64,000 nt of DNA from Phorcus lineatus (GCA_921293015.1 OV121088.1:39680836-39744835), one strand, 5' to 3'. Positions 10,855 through 23,304 are shown, numbered from the stretch's first letter. Numbers and translations are program-made. Notes: generated from the sequence alone by a model not told the origin.

Positions 10855-12290
10855 CTCGTTGCGACTCTTTGAGTCGATTGCAATAGATCATCGGAACATC
10901 TAATTTGACCAATTCAAATAGCAAATTACCCAATCATCAGCTGAGCCTCCTTTTTAAAACCCGAAAATTAAAGACGTTAAAACAGACTAAATCTTTTGAA
11001 TGCAGATATTAGTTATGGAAATATTTTTATATGTATTTTGCATATAATCATGTTAAAAAATGTTAAATTTCATATGCAATATCGAAAATTTATTTAACAA
11101 ATCACATTATTTTTCCTAAGATAACAATACCTACGAAAAGGAATAAAAAAGGTTGCTGATGAATTTTTTTTGGATAAATTAGCTATTTACCGGGGCATAA
11201 AAACTACTTAGAAAGCAACACACATCGACTAATTTGACATAGGTATTGTTTATTTAAATTTTCAGTCAGACAAAGCTTTATACAAGTTAATATTTTGTTA
11301 TATTTGTATTCTAATAAAGGTTGGATAATAATAACGTCGGACTCGCACGATAAACATTAATTGATAACTAGATTAATGACAACTTGAAAAAATCATAACT
11401 TCGCTTGATACGGACGATAGCATCAAGCACTGTCGTTATAATTGGGCAGCTCCATTTCCAAATTCTGAATTTATAAATATTTCGATTCGATTTCAAGGAA
11501 TTGGCATGGACATGTCTATATGGAATCTTTTATCACATTACTGAAATTTCTGATGCAACTTCTACTGTCATCACATTACATTTGTGTTATTATCCAACAA
11601 TATCTTTTAACAAATAATATATTTTTTAATATAAAGATGTTGAAGTGTTGTGTTTCGATGATGTAAGAGGAAACCAATTTTGACAAATCCTTTGTTGGAT
11701 ATTAAATACCTTTAATACCGAACCTTTGTGAACCAGTAGTATGATGCCTTGTATGTTCATTATGTGTTGTTTAGGCAAAGATCTACCCACAACATGTTAA
11801 AATAAATGCCATTTTTGGCGTTTGGCAAACAAACTTGTCTCTCTGATACATATTTACACATACCCACACAACGACATTTGGAACAGAATATCTGATTGTG
11901 TGACTGTTTTGATGATGTGTTAAGTAAAAACCTATCATTATGTGCCTTCTGTTCAGATGACGGGTAACTATATTGTTCTGTACCGAAAGCTGGTAGTACC
12001 TGTAAATGTAGTATTAAAAAAGTCGTTTATTTCACTGCATGAACAAAAATCTGCACACGAAAAGCTCGAGTTCTAGATTCCTGTTGCAAACTACCTTCTC
12101 TTAGAAAATCCCATTTTTCTTTTTTGTCATAAAGTCTTACAAATACGCCAAAAGCCTTGAGCAAAATATGGCGAATGGATTCAAATGGATTCATATTTCC
12201 ACTGGAAGATATCAGAATCTATGATTATACCAAGCTGACCTAATTTAAAGTGTGCTCACAGTACATCTGAGCTCAAGATTAGTTTATTTT
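10855..12290. other. Gene-free stretch
   Basis: AT-rich sequence, no repeat ends, no frame of note, no RNA gene seen. Confidence 0.45.
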
Positions 12291-12295
12291 AATCC

Positions 12296-12520
12296 ATTAA
12301 TACCTAAGAAGGCTGTTGTCTTGACAATAACACAATGAGTCAAAGACTTTAACACCTTAAACGAACAAGGTGATCATCTCAACATGGAATTGTAGTGTAT
12401 GGCCCTTTTGTTTTTAAAAGGCACTGATATAAGAAAAACAAACGGAATACAGTTTTAATGTTACCTTTTTCCACAAAACATAGAATATTTCTAAATATTC
12501 GTTGGTTAAGTTTCATGCTT
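12296..12520 (+). repeat. Dispersed repeat, partner of 5.56-5.77 kb
   Basis: Inverted, diverged copy of the repeat at 5,560-5,770. Shared words include GGCTGTTGTCTTGAC, ACAAGGTGATC and a later TTTTAATGTTA block. The similarity fades near 12,530. Class unknown. Confidence 0.6.
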
Positions 12521-12524
12521 TGTA

Positions 12525-13562
12525 GCTTTTTTCACATTAGCGAGAAATTTTTAATTACTCACGTCATCTCGAATGTTTCATTATTAAGTAGGTGTAATAC
12601 TGATTATCTAACAAAATGAACGTGTACTATACATAATCATCAGCATGAAATCATTGACATCGTGACATGCCCACATGGAAATAGCTAATTAGCCTCTTAA
12701 GTTTCTCATCCAATGCGATTTGTTTAGATCTGTTTCATGTTGCATGTACATTTATAACAAATGGTGTTCATAGTCTATGTGTCTTGGATAATGTCTTTAG
12801 AAAGTGAATATTGTATTTACATCTCTTAACATTTTCATCAGGGAAGTTAATGCAAAGTGTTAAATAAAATAACACTATTCATAACTTTTGTTATGTGACT
12901 CTCGGTAAGACACAGAAAAGAATTGATAAAATAGTAATACCATTCAGACTTAGACCACCGCCAACGCTTGTTGATTGCCAATGAAGGTACACACCATCGT
13001 TCGCCGTTTGGTGTGCAAATACGACCTAAAGAAATATTGACAGTTCAGAATGTTCATGCAGTTCTCTGAGCGAATATTTAATCAAAACATATTTATTAAA
13101 TATTATAAATATTATTGCATTCCGTTAGGTCATGTTAGAATACATCGTAATGAATAATTACATTGTTATGGTTTTCATAACAATTTAATGTTAATACAGT
13201 TCTCCAATAACTCCAAAATGCCTTCACGAAGTTCATAAGCCTTTACAACAACGGATCCACTGATGCACTTTCCTTGTAGGTAAATTACAATCTTGTAAGT
13301 CTTCGTTTCTGATAATCGTTAAGCTTGTTAGACTTGTCAGTGTCTAAGATTGGCATAGACTGATTTATAACTACTGTCCACTTGGCTCGATAATGAGAGA
13401 GATGTATTGGGCGTCTCTGAAGCAGTACTTTTACATGTCACTTCTCTCGAAGACCACCAGGACAATATTTCATATTTCACCATAGCCTTGAAGCATACAG
13501 AAATATATCAATTTACTTGATTGTGATCATCCAGTATTACTTTCTGTGGTCAAGGAGCTAAA
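12525..13562. other. Gene-free stretch
   Basis: Nothing recognised between the dispersed repeat and the Tc1 element. Confidence 0.4.
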
Positions 13563-13564
13563 TA

Positions 13565-14994
13565 CACTGGGCAAAAAAAGAAATGCATCACAGAAATTAT
13601 CAGTTTTATTTATACATTCTTTAACATGACATGGTGTAATAGAATGCTTCATAGAACTTCATCGTCCGTGAAAGTAGTAAATCAAATTCAGTACCAAGTG
13701 TTACCCCCTCGAGCATCGAGCACTGCTCTGCATCTCCGTGGCATAGGCTGAATGAGGCGGCGAATCTGATGTTGAGGAATCCTTCGCCACTCATCCTGCA
13801 ATGCATACATAATCTGCTGTAATGTCTGTGGTTGCTGCCGACGCCGTCGTAGACGTCGGTCCAACAGATCCCGCAGATTCTCAGTTCGATTGAGATCTGG
13901 GGATTTTGATGGCCATGGGAGGACAGTCACATTGGTGTTGGCGAAATATTCCATAGTAAGACGTGCTGTGTGTGGTCTCGCGTTGTCCTGCTGGAATATT
14001 TCCCTTCTAACGTCAATGGCAGGAATAAGGTGGCGACTGAGGATTTCATCTCTGTATCGTTTAGCATTCTGATTGCCCTATACCTGCACGAGATCGGTTC
14101 TCCCATTCATGGATATGGCCCCTCATACCATGGCACTGCTGCCGCCGTATCTGTCGACCCCACGGATACATTGTTGGCTATAGCCTTCGTTGCGTCGTCT
14201 ATAGATGCGCATTCACCCATCATGATGATAAAGCTGGAACCGGGATTCATCGCTGAACCATATCCTCCTCCAGTGGACTAGGGTCCATCTGTGAACGTTC
14301 CTTCACCAGTGGCGACGGGCACGACGATGATGACGCAGAGGAAGTGGAGCTGTACAAGGCCTCATTGGTCGTATTCCATGTTCTCGTAGGCGGTTTCTAA
14401 TCGTCCGCGCCGAGACTCTGCGAAGTCCAGGAACGTTTTCATTGTCCAGTTCTGTTACGCAGATGGAAGATCGTTATGTAACGGTTCTGTGCAGGAGTGG
14501 TCACACTTGGTCGTCCTGATGTTGGTCGGTCTCGGGTGGAGTTATGCAGTCTGTAGCGCTGCCAAAGACGTGAAATCGTGCTTTGATTTACGTTGAAGTG
14601 TCTTGCAAATGAACGATGGCTTTCCCCGCGTTCCATACGCCCAATTTTCTCGATTTCGGTTTTCTTCGTTAAGTCTTGGCATTTTGCAGGTCGCATGTAG
14701 GAAAAGGCTGAGAATGAATCCTAATGTGACTGATGTGTTTTATACCCACTATTGCCTGGGCGTAATATCCGAAGTTTCACTTGCAGCATGCTTACAGATT
14801 TTTCTGCGTGCAAATTTCGGCACCTTATTTTCAAGGTGCATCATTTTGGCGACAAAACATCAAAAGATGCGTTCGAGCGCATAACATTGTTGTGATGATA
14901 ATCAATCAAATTTAATCGATTTAAAACATTAATGGCTAAATTATTGCAATTTGAAAAGTTGAATTTATTGATGTGTTTCTTTTTTTGCCCAGTT
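13565..14994 (-). mobile_element. Tc1-type DNA transposon, inactive
   Basis: The ends are inverted repeats of about 25 bases (left CACTGGGCAAAAAAAG, right end reading AACTGGGCAAAAAAAG on the minus strand) flanked by TA at 13,563-13,564 and 14,995-14,996, the target used by Tc1/mariner elements. The length of 1,430 bp fits a near full-length member. Inside is one minus-strand transposase pseudogene. The terminal repeats differ at a few positions, consistent with age. Confidence 0.9.
13688..14696 (-). pseudogene. Tc1-family transposase pseudogene (DD34E)
   Basis: This encoded the enzyme that cuts and pastes the surrounding element at TA sites. From ATG at 14,696 the first 85 codons carry a helix-turn-helix DNA-binding region (RSFARHFNVNQSTISRLWQR, then GRPSVTTPAQNRYI). 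The frame breaks near 14,440. In the next frame I can follow VSARTIRNRLREHGIRP, the first catalytic motif FSDESRF (14,237-14,257), the second QQDNARPHTARL and the third PWPSKSPDLNRTEN. There are 34 residues between the second aspartate and the glutamate, which defines Tc1 rather than mariner (DD34D). At least three in-frame stops interrupt the core, including one between RRHW and RNVH and one in HHDG*M. The element is therefore dead. Usual Tc1 transposases are about 340 residues, as here. Confidence 0.9.
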
Positions 14995-15251
14995 TATATT
15001 ATATTTTCTTACACATACTGCAATGGATACATAAAACCATTCAGCAATAACAATATTCAATCTTTTGGCATACGGATGCATATCCGTTTTTGTATTAACA
15101 AACAAGATTTTTAGGGCATTATGAATCCCTATGGTAACAGGAATGAACTGAACATTAACTGATTATTCACTATCCCTGATGCTCTTGTTTTTTAAATTTT
15201 ATTTTACTTAACTCTCTATTAAAATTATGATTAGTACCGGTTTCACAGTTG

Positions 15252-15360
15252 CTGAAAGCGAGTCGTCTCATTGGCCTAGCGCTAGGAGGAATTTGGCTTG
15301 AAAGAGATCAGGTTGTTAGGAAGAAGCATGGGCAGATTCATATACGCTGATTAAGCAAGT
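15252..15360. mobile_element. MITE right-end fragment, 9-bp-TSD family
   Basis: Resembles the right arm of the 10.5-kb element: GAAAGAGATCAGG, TAGGAAG, then GCAGATTCATATACGCTGA. The last bases (TTAAGCAAG) are altered and no duplication was found. Confidence 0.6.
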
Positions 15361-15364
15361 GTAG

Positions 15365-16270
15365 TCGTCATTTTTGGCCTCGTTCTATTCAACGTATCAC
15401 GATGAATAAAATTGTTTGTATCACGTTCAAATCATTTTGTTCAAATGTTCAATTAGGGTTTTATCTTCGCTTTTCCATTTTTACACGTTATGCACATAAT
15501 TATTTTTATTACTTAAATCACCATTTCGGACTTCAAATCTTATCATTAATTCATGTGCATATCAATAATTAGTTAGATTAAATCTCTCTTACACACCCGT
15601 TCAGACAATAATGAGCTCGTAGGTATATATGAAATAATTATTGTTGATTTAATTTGTATTTTCACATTAAAAACTTCTGTTTATTGGATAAAGATGATAC
15701 TTTTGTCAACGTTATCTAAGCAAGAGAAACCGTTGAAATTTTGAAAAACTTATTTTTAAAAAAAATATATAATATTACATTAATGTTGTCATGAATTTTT
15801 TTATATCTAGATAACAGATGACACGAATTAAATTCATTTGGTTTTTTTTCACTTAATGCTTTGATTGCAATTTCACATGCAAAAGTATAAAAAAAAAACA
15901 TTTCAATCAGCATTTGCTGCGAGATATGACCTCAGCCAGATGAAGCATTGGGAGTAATCAATCATCTTTGTGTAGATAGATGAATCATTGGAAGACATTG
16001 ACGGCTTTTAAATCGAATTTTCCTTAGCCTCTTATAGAAGGTGGTTGAAAGCTGTGCCCTCTACTGATACTAACTTGTAAACACATTGTAAATACATATG
16101 CCACTGGCATACGGCAATGCTTGTTTCGTCTCACTGTGGGGACTGTCCGTGTTTTTCATGACATATTGATAAGCTATTATACGAATCCAAATGATATATC
16201 ATATTGATATTTCCAAATATCTCACATATCCGCAAATGGCAAATATATGATAAATGTATTTCTTTGTTTT
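15365..16270. other. Gene-free stretch
   Basis: Very AT-rich, with poly(A/T) runs. Nothing recognised. Confidence 0.45.
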
Positions 16271-16272
16271 CA

Positions 16273-16945
16273 CATCCTGCCAAATCAGCATATACGAATC
16301 CGCTCTCGCTCCTTCCTAATACCCTGATCTCTTTCCAGCCAAAAAGCCTCGTATCACTAGTTATCTAACAAACCAATAAGACGACTCGCATTCATCCTGC
16401 TATATCAGCGTACTAGAATCCGCATCATCGTAATTGAATCCACTGATCCAGCTCCTTCCATATACCCTGATCTCCTTCGAACCAAATCCCTCGTACGGCT
16501 GGAGCGGCTCGATGTTCGTGGCTGTGCTCACCTGTTATTGTTTCAGCCAAAGAAATGTCGTTATCCAAGGAGCTTGACGCTACTCTTTTGAACTTAACGG
16601 AATTTCCATCCGGGTTGAGCTGCTGTTGATGGATGCCAGTCGTCTTATTGGCTGATTGGATAGCTAGCGATACGAGGCTTTTGGCCTAAAGGATATCAGA
16701 GTACATGGAAGGAGCTGGATCAGCGGATTCAATTACGCTGATGTAGCAGGATGACTCGCATTCAGTAACAGCGGCACAACCCGGATGGAAAAATCCGTTG
16801 AGTTCAAGCCAGTAGCTTTAAGCTCTTTAATTAACAACATTACATAGGCTGAAAAAATAACAGGTGAGCAAAACCATGAATATCATGCCGCCATACGAGG
16901 GATTCAGTCCGAAAGAGATCAGGATATTAGGAAGGAGTGAAGGCT
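16273..16945. mobile_element. MITE interrupted by a second copy
   Basis: The outer copy begins CATCCTGCCAAATCAGC at 16,273. It is split by the inner element at 16,393 and resumes at 16,754 with the body seen at 10.5 kb (CAACCCGGATGG, GAAAAAATAACAGG). Its right arm stops near 16,945, lacking the terminal GCTGATTTAGCAGGATG. The outer copy is therefore older and truncated. Confidence 0.75.
16393..16753. mobile_element. Nested 361-bp MITE with exact 9-bp TSD
   Basis: Starts CATCCTGCTATATCAGCG and ends TGATGTAGCAGGATG. It is flanked by ACTCGCATT at 16,384-16,392 and 16,754-16,762, an exact 9-bp duplication lying inside the outer copy. The arms pair over more than 80 bases. The body is oriented opposite to that of the outer copy. 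Confidence 0.85.
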
Positions 16946-16949
16946 GTTA

Positions 16950-18045
16950 AGGCTGTGAAGTGTTGTTTTCAATGATAAACAAATAACTCATTTTGTGCAA
17001 ATGCTGAAATTTTTTTATATGAGTATTAGTTATGTAACCCTGCAACTGCTATCAACTCCTAACAGTGCGTGTTTCTACATTAGATAAGTTCCAAAATAAC
17101 TTGTTACAACTTAAAGCGCGTCATTGATCGATTTTTAAACTTTATACCTTCACATTTTCATTCTGAAACTCAACTAAATTTCAATGATTCTTTCAGTAAC
17201 AGTCAGTACTTCTCGAAAAAACGTCACCTTTAATCAAATTTGACATATGTGAATTCAACAACTCAGAGTTTCTCTTTAAGGGATTACACGTTTACATTAC
17301 ATTGCACTCAAAGAACTCGAAGATAGAACTTACATGAACAAACTCAAACGAGGGTAACGGTTGATAAAACAATTTCTCGATTAAACCATACAGATATAAA
17401 TTTCAATTTTGAGTTATGTTTTTATCATAAATGACTTGGAGGAATAAAATAGCAATCTTTTGAACGATTAAGATTGTGTTTCAAATAAATGTCTATTTCT
17501 TCTGTTAATGTACGTCAACATAATATCAATTTGCAAAAGTTAATCAATTTACTGTCATTCTACACGATTCATTATGCTTTTGATAACTATCATAAGATCG
17601 ATTCATTTCTCTTTTGGAGTTTCATTTTACCAGGGACAGGATTCCTTTTTGAATGGAAATCATGGAAGTATACAAAATAACTTTACTTACCACTGTTTTA
17701 TGTGTTGTTCGAATACATGGTTGTGAACAGTCTCCTAAGACGTTATTAGCGTGTAGAATATCATGTTGATTTTGAGCCCCAAACTAAGCATCACTGAAAA
17801 TCTTTTACTTTTAAACTTTGAAACACATATAACTATATAACTAACTCAGATATGATAATAGGTCAAAAGATTATGGTTTGGACAGTTTAGACCATGGTTT
17901 GTGCACGTTTTATATCTTCTCCATGAGGACTGCTATTTTTTTTAACTTAACAAGAAAAGTTAAGAAAACATGAAATAACATGCGACTAACACATCTGACA
18001 GAATGATTAATTTTGAAAACATAAGTTTTAGAACTAACAATATTT
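16950..18045. other. Gene-free stretch
   Basis: AT-rich, with a 63-codon frame at 17,489-17,680 that has no other support. Nothing else recognised. Confidence 0.4.
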
Positions 18046-18049
18046 TTTT

Positions 18050-18169
18050 AACTTAGCCAACCTCCTTCCTCCTCCTCCTCTCCCCCGGCTCTCTCTACCG
18101 TGCGTGTAAAGCCGTTTTCCAGTTTCGTGGAAGTCTTTGATGACGTCATCGTATGACCGGACATGCCCT
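18050..18169 (-). CDS. Candidate exon, two open frames
   Basis: On the minus strand TTATCTTTGCAG ends at 18,170 and the following bases are open in two frames. One starts at ATG 18,165 and reads MSGHTMTSSKTSTKLENGFT, then passes into a run of five glutamates before a TAA. The other reads RHVRSYDDVIKDFHETGKR and continues LYTHG. A possible donor ACG|GTAGAG lies at 18,099. The base composition is markedly richer in G+C than the flanks, and a CRE-like TGACGTCA sits inside at 18,140 with another upstream near 18,442. The stretch may be a first exon or promoter-proximal. No family recognised, and I cannot choose the frame. Confidence 0.3.
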
Positions 18170-18179
18170 CTGCAAAGAT

Positions 18180-20300
18180 AACGATTGAAGTATGATGGCC
18201 ACAGTCAGGCAAGTTCGATTACGCTGACGAAAACCAGTCATCATTGTAAAGATGGCAATGACCTGATAAAAAAAATCAGTTCTCCTTGTCCCTTCGTCTG
18301 TACATTAATTCTTGCCGTATGGTTGATGTAGAATATGAGCCTTTAATTATTTAACACTTTTGGAAATACTTCCCCAGAAGAACACTATCAGAATCCAATA
18401 ACACTGGGGACATCAGCAATCCTGCTTAACTTTTTTTGGAGTCGATGACGTCACGTGATGTCACGGCTTAAACTTTGTCTTTGCCTGCCGTGGTGGACCT
18501 ATTTTGAGATTTTGTTATTGGAAACATTTAGGGTCGGCTTCATATAAACCTTAATTTTCTTTTGACATGATGTGTATTTCATGCTTTTAATTACGTGTCA
18601 AAGGTTTTGGCACCCCTAGTGCAATTTCAGAGAATTTCACTTATAATGAAATACTCTCGCTCCTAGCTGACATCAACTATGTTGTAAATAATTCGGTAAC
18701 TCACGGGTCCTTCCCGATCAGATATTTTATAAAAACCATTTCCTGTGACGCCAACAATGTTTTGGGCGCCAAGGAGAACGTTCGTCCTTTGTCTCGGTCG
18801 TGCTTGTAACTACGGATCGCTTTATTATGGCATACAGCCAAATACAACAAATGTTTGTTTCTTTACTTTTGAACTTGGTGCAAAATATTATTGTCGCTTA
18901 AATGCGAGTTGTTCTATCATCATTCATCCAATTTTTTAAAAAGTAGATAGACTGCATGATCACATCTGACAAAGACTTATGCAATACAGGGGTTTAAACT
19001 GCAAAACTTCATATTTCTTTTTATTACGACAGAACTTGAAATACCCTATAAATGTTTTTCAATTGAAAGTGGCAAGCTGGTTACAATTGCAAATGATGGA
19101 AACAAAACGATGTGGTATTTTTCTTCTATATTTTCTTCGGGCAGTTTCACCAGAACTTTTATAATAATGGTGTCCACAGGCGAAAGCAGTTTTGTGCCGT
19201 AGCTGGGACTCCGAATCTGTCTGCCTGGATTACGATATAGACGTGTATTAGAAGAATATTGGACAATTGGTACTAATTACATTAAAACTACACAAAGGAT
19301 GTCAATTCAACTAGTTTTCAATGGTGAGTCAGGAGGGGTTGTTCAGTTACTGCCTCGAGCTCTGATTAGCAAGATGAGGGGATGCTTTGAAACTCTGTCC
19401 ACTACAGACACTTCACTGTGTATTAATTAAGTATGAAAAGAACAATTAAAATGTCAAAAGTTTGAGCTGGGACAACTTTCTTTCAAAATGTTATTTCGAA
19501 AATGGTTTTGTACAAAAGGCAAGCTATATCATAATGTTAGTCATTGTTGTCTCTATTTACATACAAAATTCCAAAAATGTGTTCCGATAGTATTTTGAAG
19601 CAGAACATTTCTAATATGTCTCTTTTGGGGTGTATTCATATGTGGCGTGTGAACCTCATACATATGATCTCTTCACTAACTGATTTTAAAATTCCAAAAC
19701 ATGATATGTTTACAAAGGATTTCTTACACATTGACAAAAAACGTTTGTTTACCAGCTGGTTGAAGGAGCATCATTCCTGAATTTATCAGTTATATAATCA
19801 TGAGTGGCTATTGATATAAGAGCCTTTTTATACAGATATTAAATTGGAACTCTAATTTCTTTTTAAAAGACCGGTCATAATCGAACACCTACCGAGGATG
19901 TATTTTACATTAATGAACAATTTTGTGATTAAAAACAGAATGTGTAAGCTTTGAATTTTAAGAATTGTCGTGGTTATTGCAGTTGTTAAAAACAAAAACA
20001 AAACTGGATACAAAACCTTTTACAGCCCTAAGTTTATGAATTTTATGAATTACAGCCAGTCAGATAATGTGTAGTTAAATAGCGAGGCACTTAGACCTAA
20101 CGTTTGAATCAGCCTCTTTAAGCATGAGGTTTTGACACATTATCACACGTTAGCCTTTGTATCTGGAAATGAAAACCCAGAATTGCTCCCGCTGTTAACA
20201 TAGATTCAAAAATCGACAAGGTTTTCATATATATCATGTTTGAGTGTTGTAATGAATTAGAATATATCGAATTGGTCTTCAGTCATGTCCGTTTTTGACA
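18180..20300. other. Gene-free stretch
   Basis: Contains a palindromic TGACGTCACGTGATGTCA cluster near 18,446, possibly regulatory. Frames at 18,745-18,939, 18,979-19,164 and 19,544-19,780 (+) are 61-78 codons with no domain or splice support. Confidence 0.4.
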
Positions 20301-20711
20301 TTTTCTCCCAACAGAGGTAGCTCCGGTATAAATTCCTATACAACCTCTGTCTTAATTCGAAGGTTCCTTGGTCACGAAATGTAGAACACTATTGGATGCA
20401 ATCAAAATTACTTGTGCAATCAGCGACGCCGTTTCAAAAGTTATCATTCAAATCGCCTAAGTTATTTCCGTAAGCTTTCCAAAAGCTAAACTTTAACCGA
20501 ATATGCACCTTGCACTTTGAGTCGTCTTTACAGAACACAAACGCCTCATTTTGCGACTGTTTTCATCGCCCCTTTCAATATTTCGCATTCGTTGTAGATT
20601 AAGTTGCAATATTGTCCCGCTAGGGGAAACTGCCGGAAGCCCAAGAAACCTTCGTATTAAGACAGAGGTTTTGTAGGAATAAATGACGGAGCTACCTCTG
20701 TTGGGAGAAAA
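20301..20711. mobile_element. Long-TIR element, about 410 bp
   Basis: The ends TTTTCTCCCAACAGAGG and CCTCTGTTGGGAGAAAA are exact inverse partners. The pairing continues with small gaps for about 75 bases through CCTCTGTCTTAATTCGAAGG and its complement. The interior is non-coding. No convincing target-site duplication, so the superfamily is open. Confidence 0.7.
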
Positions 20712-21213
20712 CGGTTTTTTTAAACGTTTACTAACTATCTTTGTTACTAAGATTTTAATATCTTCTATGTTTGCAGTTTACGTCATAAAGTAATGAATAT
20801 TGGTTTGTTAATCACGATATTAAATACATTTAAGATTTGTATTTTGATTAAAGGAGAACATACATGGCATACATGTGTCTTGGCCCGGTCTTCTTTGTTT
20901 GGGTATGAAAAAAGAGACTCAGGAACCGATGAAAATTTGATTCATTTCTTTATTCGACCATGGCATTTAAAAATCCTTGTTTTTGATTGGTTAATTTCAT
21001 TGTCATATCTACGTTCGATCACGATTTGTTTTGATAGCTATCGAGCCCCTAAGGTGACATTCTTCAACTAGTTGTTTTTATCACAGAACGCGTTCGGGGT
21101 ACGTTTTGACTGTTATGAATGCGTTCATTATGCTTCAACAAGTAGTTGATGTCCTTGTTCTGGTTACACTAAAAACTCGAAATAAATTAAAACGAATACA
21201 GATATACACAAAA

Positions 21214-21391
21214 TGAAAATTCAAAAACACCTCCTCGATAAAAAACGGAAACGGATTAAAATTGTCAATAAATTAAAAATTGAGATTTAAACGATATCCA
21301 AAAAGGTCATTCAAAACTCCTTCTCGATAAAAAACGGAAACGGATTGAAATTGTCAATAAATTAAGAATTGAGATTTAAAAGATATGTGCC
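21214..21391 (+). repeat. 89-bp tandem duplication
   Basis: Two units offset by 89 bases, sharing TCGATAAAAAACGGAAACGG and ATTGTCAATAAATTAA. A few substitutions separate them. Confidence 0.75.
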
Positions 21392-21417
21392 CTTCTGAAT
21401 GTCTTAAACAAGGTTAA

Positions 21418-21725
21418 AGAGCCACTCCGTGAGTTGTTGGAGTCTTATATGCCAAACTTAATCAATGGTCAATTTAATTTGATCGCGAAGTAACGACTGT
21501 TACCAACATTTTTTTAAAGCTTTTTGTTTTTTTACAATGACAATATGAAGGTAGAACGTCGCAATTATGATCGAAAAGCGGACAGTGGAGCGCGTTTAAT
21601 AGTCAAAAGTAATTTTGGAGACTTATCTGAAACAGCCAGGAGGGCAGTTAGGAGTTCATAGTGTTAGTTAGGTTATATAGTGTGAGTAAGGTTATGTAAC
21701 TAGTATCCATGTATACGTATTTGTT
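21418..21725 (+). mobile_element. TTAA-type element, left part
   Basis: Preceded by TTAA (21,414-21,417) and beginning AGAGCCACTCCGTGAGTTG. It matches the complete copy at 44,798-45,263 through CACTCCGTGAGTTGTTGGAG, ATCGCGAAGTA and CTAGTATCCATGTA. The right end is missing. Confidence 0.65.
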
Positions 21726-21744
21726 CAGGTATGTCCTTTTTAGA

Positions 21745-21960
21745 TATTTAGGCCTGAAAAGGCCGACGGGCTCATGGCATGATAAGACGTCAAGTGTCCG
21801 TCCTTCCATAAACGGTTTTTTTCACTTGTTCTCAAACACCACTAACCCTACGAATTCGAACTCTTGTGTAAAGACTGATTGCTAATAAGAATTCTCATTT
21901 ATAGTTTTGGTGACTCTGTGGCCCCTATTAAAGACTAAATCATTCTCGCTTTCTCTAGAA
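21745..21960. repeat. Probable interspersed-repeat fragment
   Basis: Contains GGCCTGAAAAGGCCGACGGG and GTGTCCGTCCTTCC, a composition I associate with repeats in mollusc genomes. No ends defined. Confidence 0.3.
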
Positions 21961-22462
21961 TCAAATGGCCTGGGATCTGATTTCCGGTGTACATATTACT
22001 GATCGTAACATAGATAATAGAGTTTGTTTTCCCTTTTCGCTTCCTTCTCTAGAAGTGAAATGTTCTTGAAATGTGAAATCGTGTGTTCAGACTCCTTAGC
22101 TAATTTGGATAAAAAATATATACTGATTAAAACAAAAGCATCGAACGTCTTTCCTGACATATTTCGAACTATATATTTTGAAGCTTTCCACCTCTCGGGC
22201 TAAACAAAAATGAATTTCTAAAAATTAAATCAAGATAATTTGTTTCACTTGTGAGAAAGGTCATACGACTGAAACCTTTTAGACCAGACTAGGAATTATA
22301 AAATAGATTTGATGATCACCTGGCCTCGGATAAGGGACACACAAAAACATTACGCTTCTTTAACTGATGTTTTACTCCCAACCTTCATCTACATCAAGTA
22401 CTGTGCTGTAAGCAACTGAATCATCCTACCTTCAACAAGTTGTTCAGTGTATCAAGAAACAA

Positions 22463-23206
22463 GCATGGATACGGGTAAAAATAAAAATGCAAAGAAGTTG
22501 AAAACCCCAAAAGGCACATCTCCGCATGATTCCCGTTGCACATACCAAATTTCGTCGAGATAGGTCTCACCGTTTTGGAGTTGTGCTCCGGAAACGAAAT
22601 CCTATATTCCATTTCCATGGAAACGGGTAAAAATAAAAATGCAAAGAAGTTGAAAACCCCAAAAGGCACATCTCCGCATGATGCCCGTTGCACATACCAA
22701 GTTTCGTCGAGATAGGTCTCACCGTTTTGGAGTTGTGCTCCGGAAACAAAATCCTATGTTACGTTTCCATGGATACGGGTAAAAATAAAAATGCGAAGAA
22801 GTTGAAAATCCCAAAAGGCACATCTCCGCATGATTCTCGTTGCACATACCAAGTTTCGTCGAGATAGGTCTCACAATTTTTTATTTGTGCCCCGGAAACA
22901 AAATCCTATGTTACGTTTCCATGGATACGGGTAAAAATAAAAATGCAAAGAAGTTGAAAATCCGAAAAGGCACATCTCCGCATGATGCCCGTTGCACATA
23001 CCAAGTTTCGTCGAGATAGGTCTAACCATTTTGGAGTTGTGCTCCGGAAACAAAATCTTATGTTACGTTTCCATGGATACAGTTAAAAATAAAAATGAAA
23101 AGAAGTTGAAAACCCCAAAAGGCACATCTCCGCATGATGCCCGTTGCACATACCAAGTTTTGTCTAGATAGGTCTCACCGTTTTGGAGTTGAGCTCCGGA
23201 AACATT
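22463..23206 (-). repeat. 152-bp minisatellite, about five units
   Basis: The word CACATCTCCGCATGAT recurs at 22,515, 22,667, 22,819, 22,971 and 23,123, exactly 152 bases apart. Each unit also holds GGTAAAAATAAAAATG and TTGTGCTCCGGAAAC. Units differ by a few per cent. 152 is not a multiple of three, so the overlapping frames rotate between units and are not evidence for a protein. One and a half units in opposite orientation lie at 53.26-53.49 kb. Confidence 0.92.
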
Positions 23207-23300
23207 ATCGGGACGGACGGACGAACGGAAGGACGGACGGACGGGCGGAGACCATTTCAATATGCCCCGCCAACTACGTTGGGGCGGGGGATAAAAAGCA
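23207..23300 (+). repeat. GGAC microsatellite and G+C-rich hairpin
   Basis: Degenerate GGAC/ACGG repeats (23,209-23,248) followed by CCCCGCCAAC-TACG-TTGGGGCGGGG, a stem-loop. This pair terminates the minisatellite, an arrangement I recall from bivalve repeats. Confidence 0.6.
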
Positions 23301-23304
23301 ACCA

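Noticed and set aside
13970..14281. 103-codon plus-strand frame
   Set aside because: Antisense to the Tc1 transposase pseudogene and explained by it.
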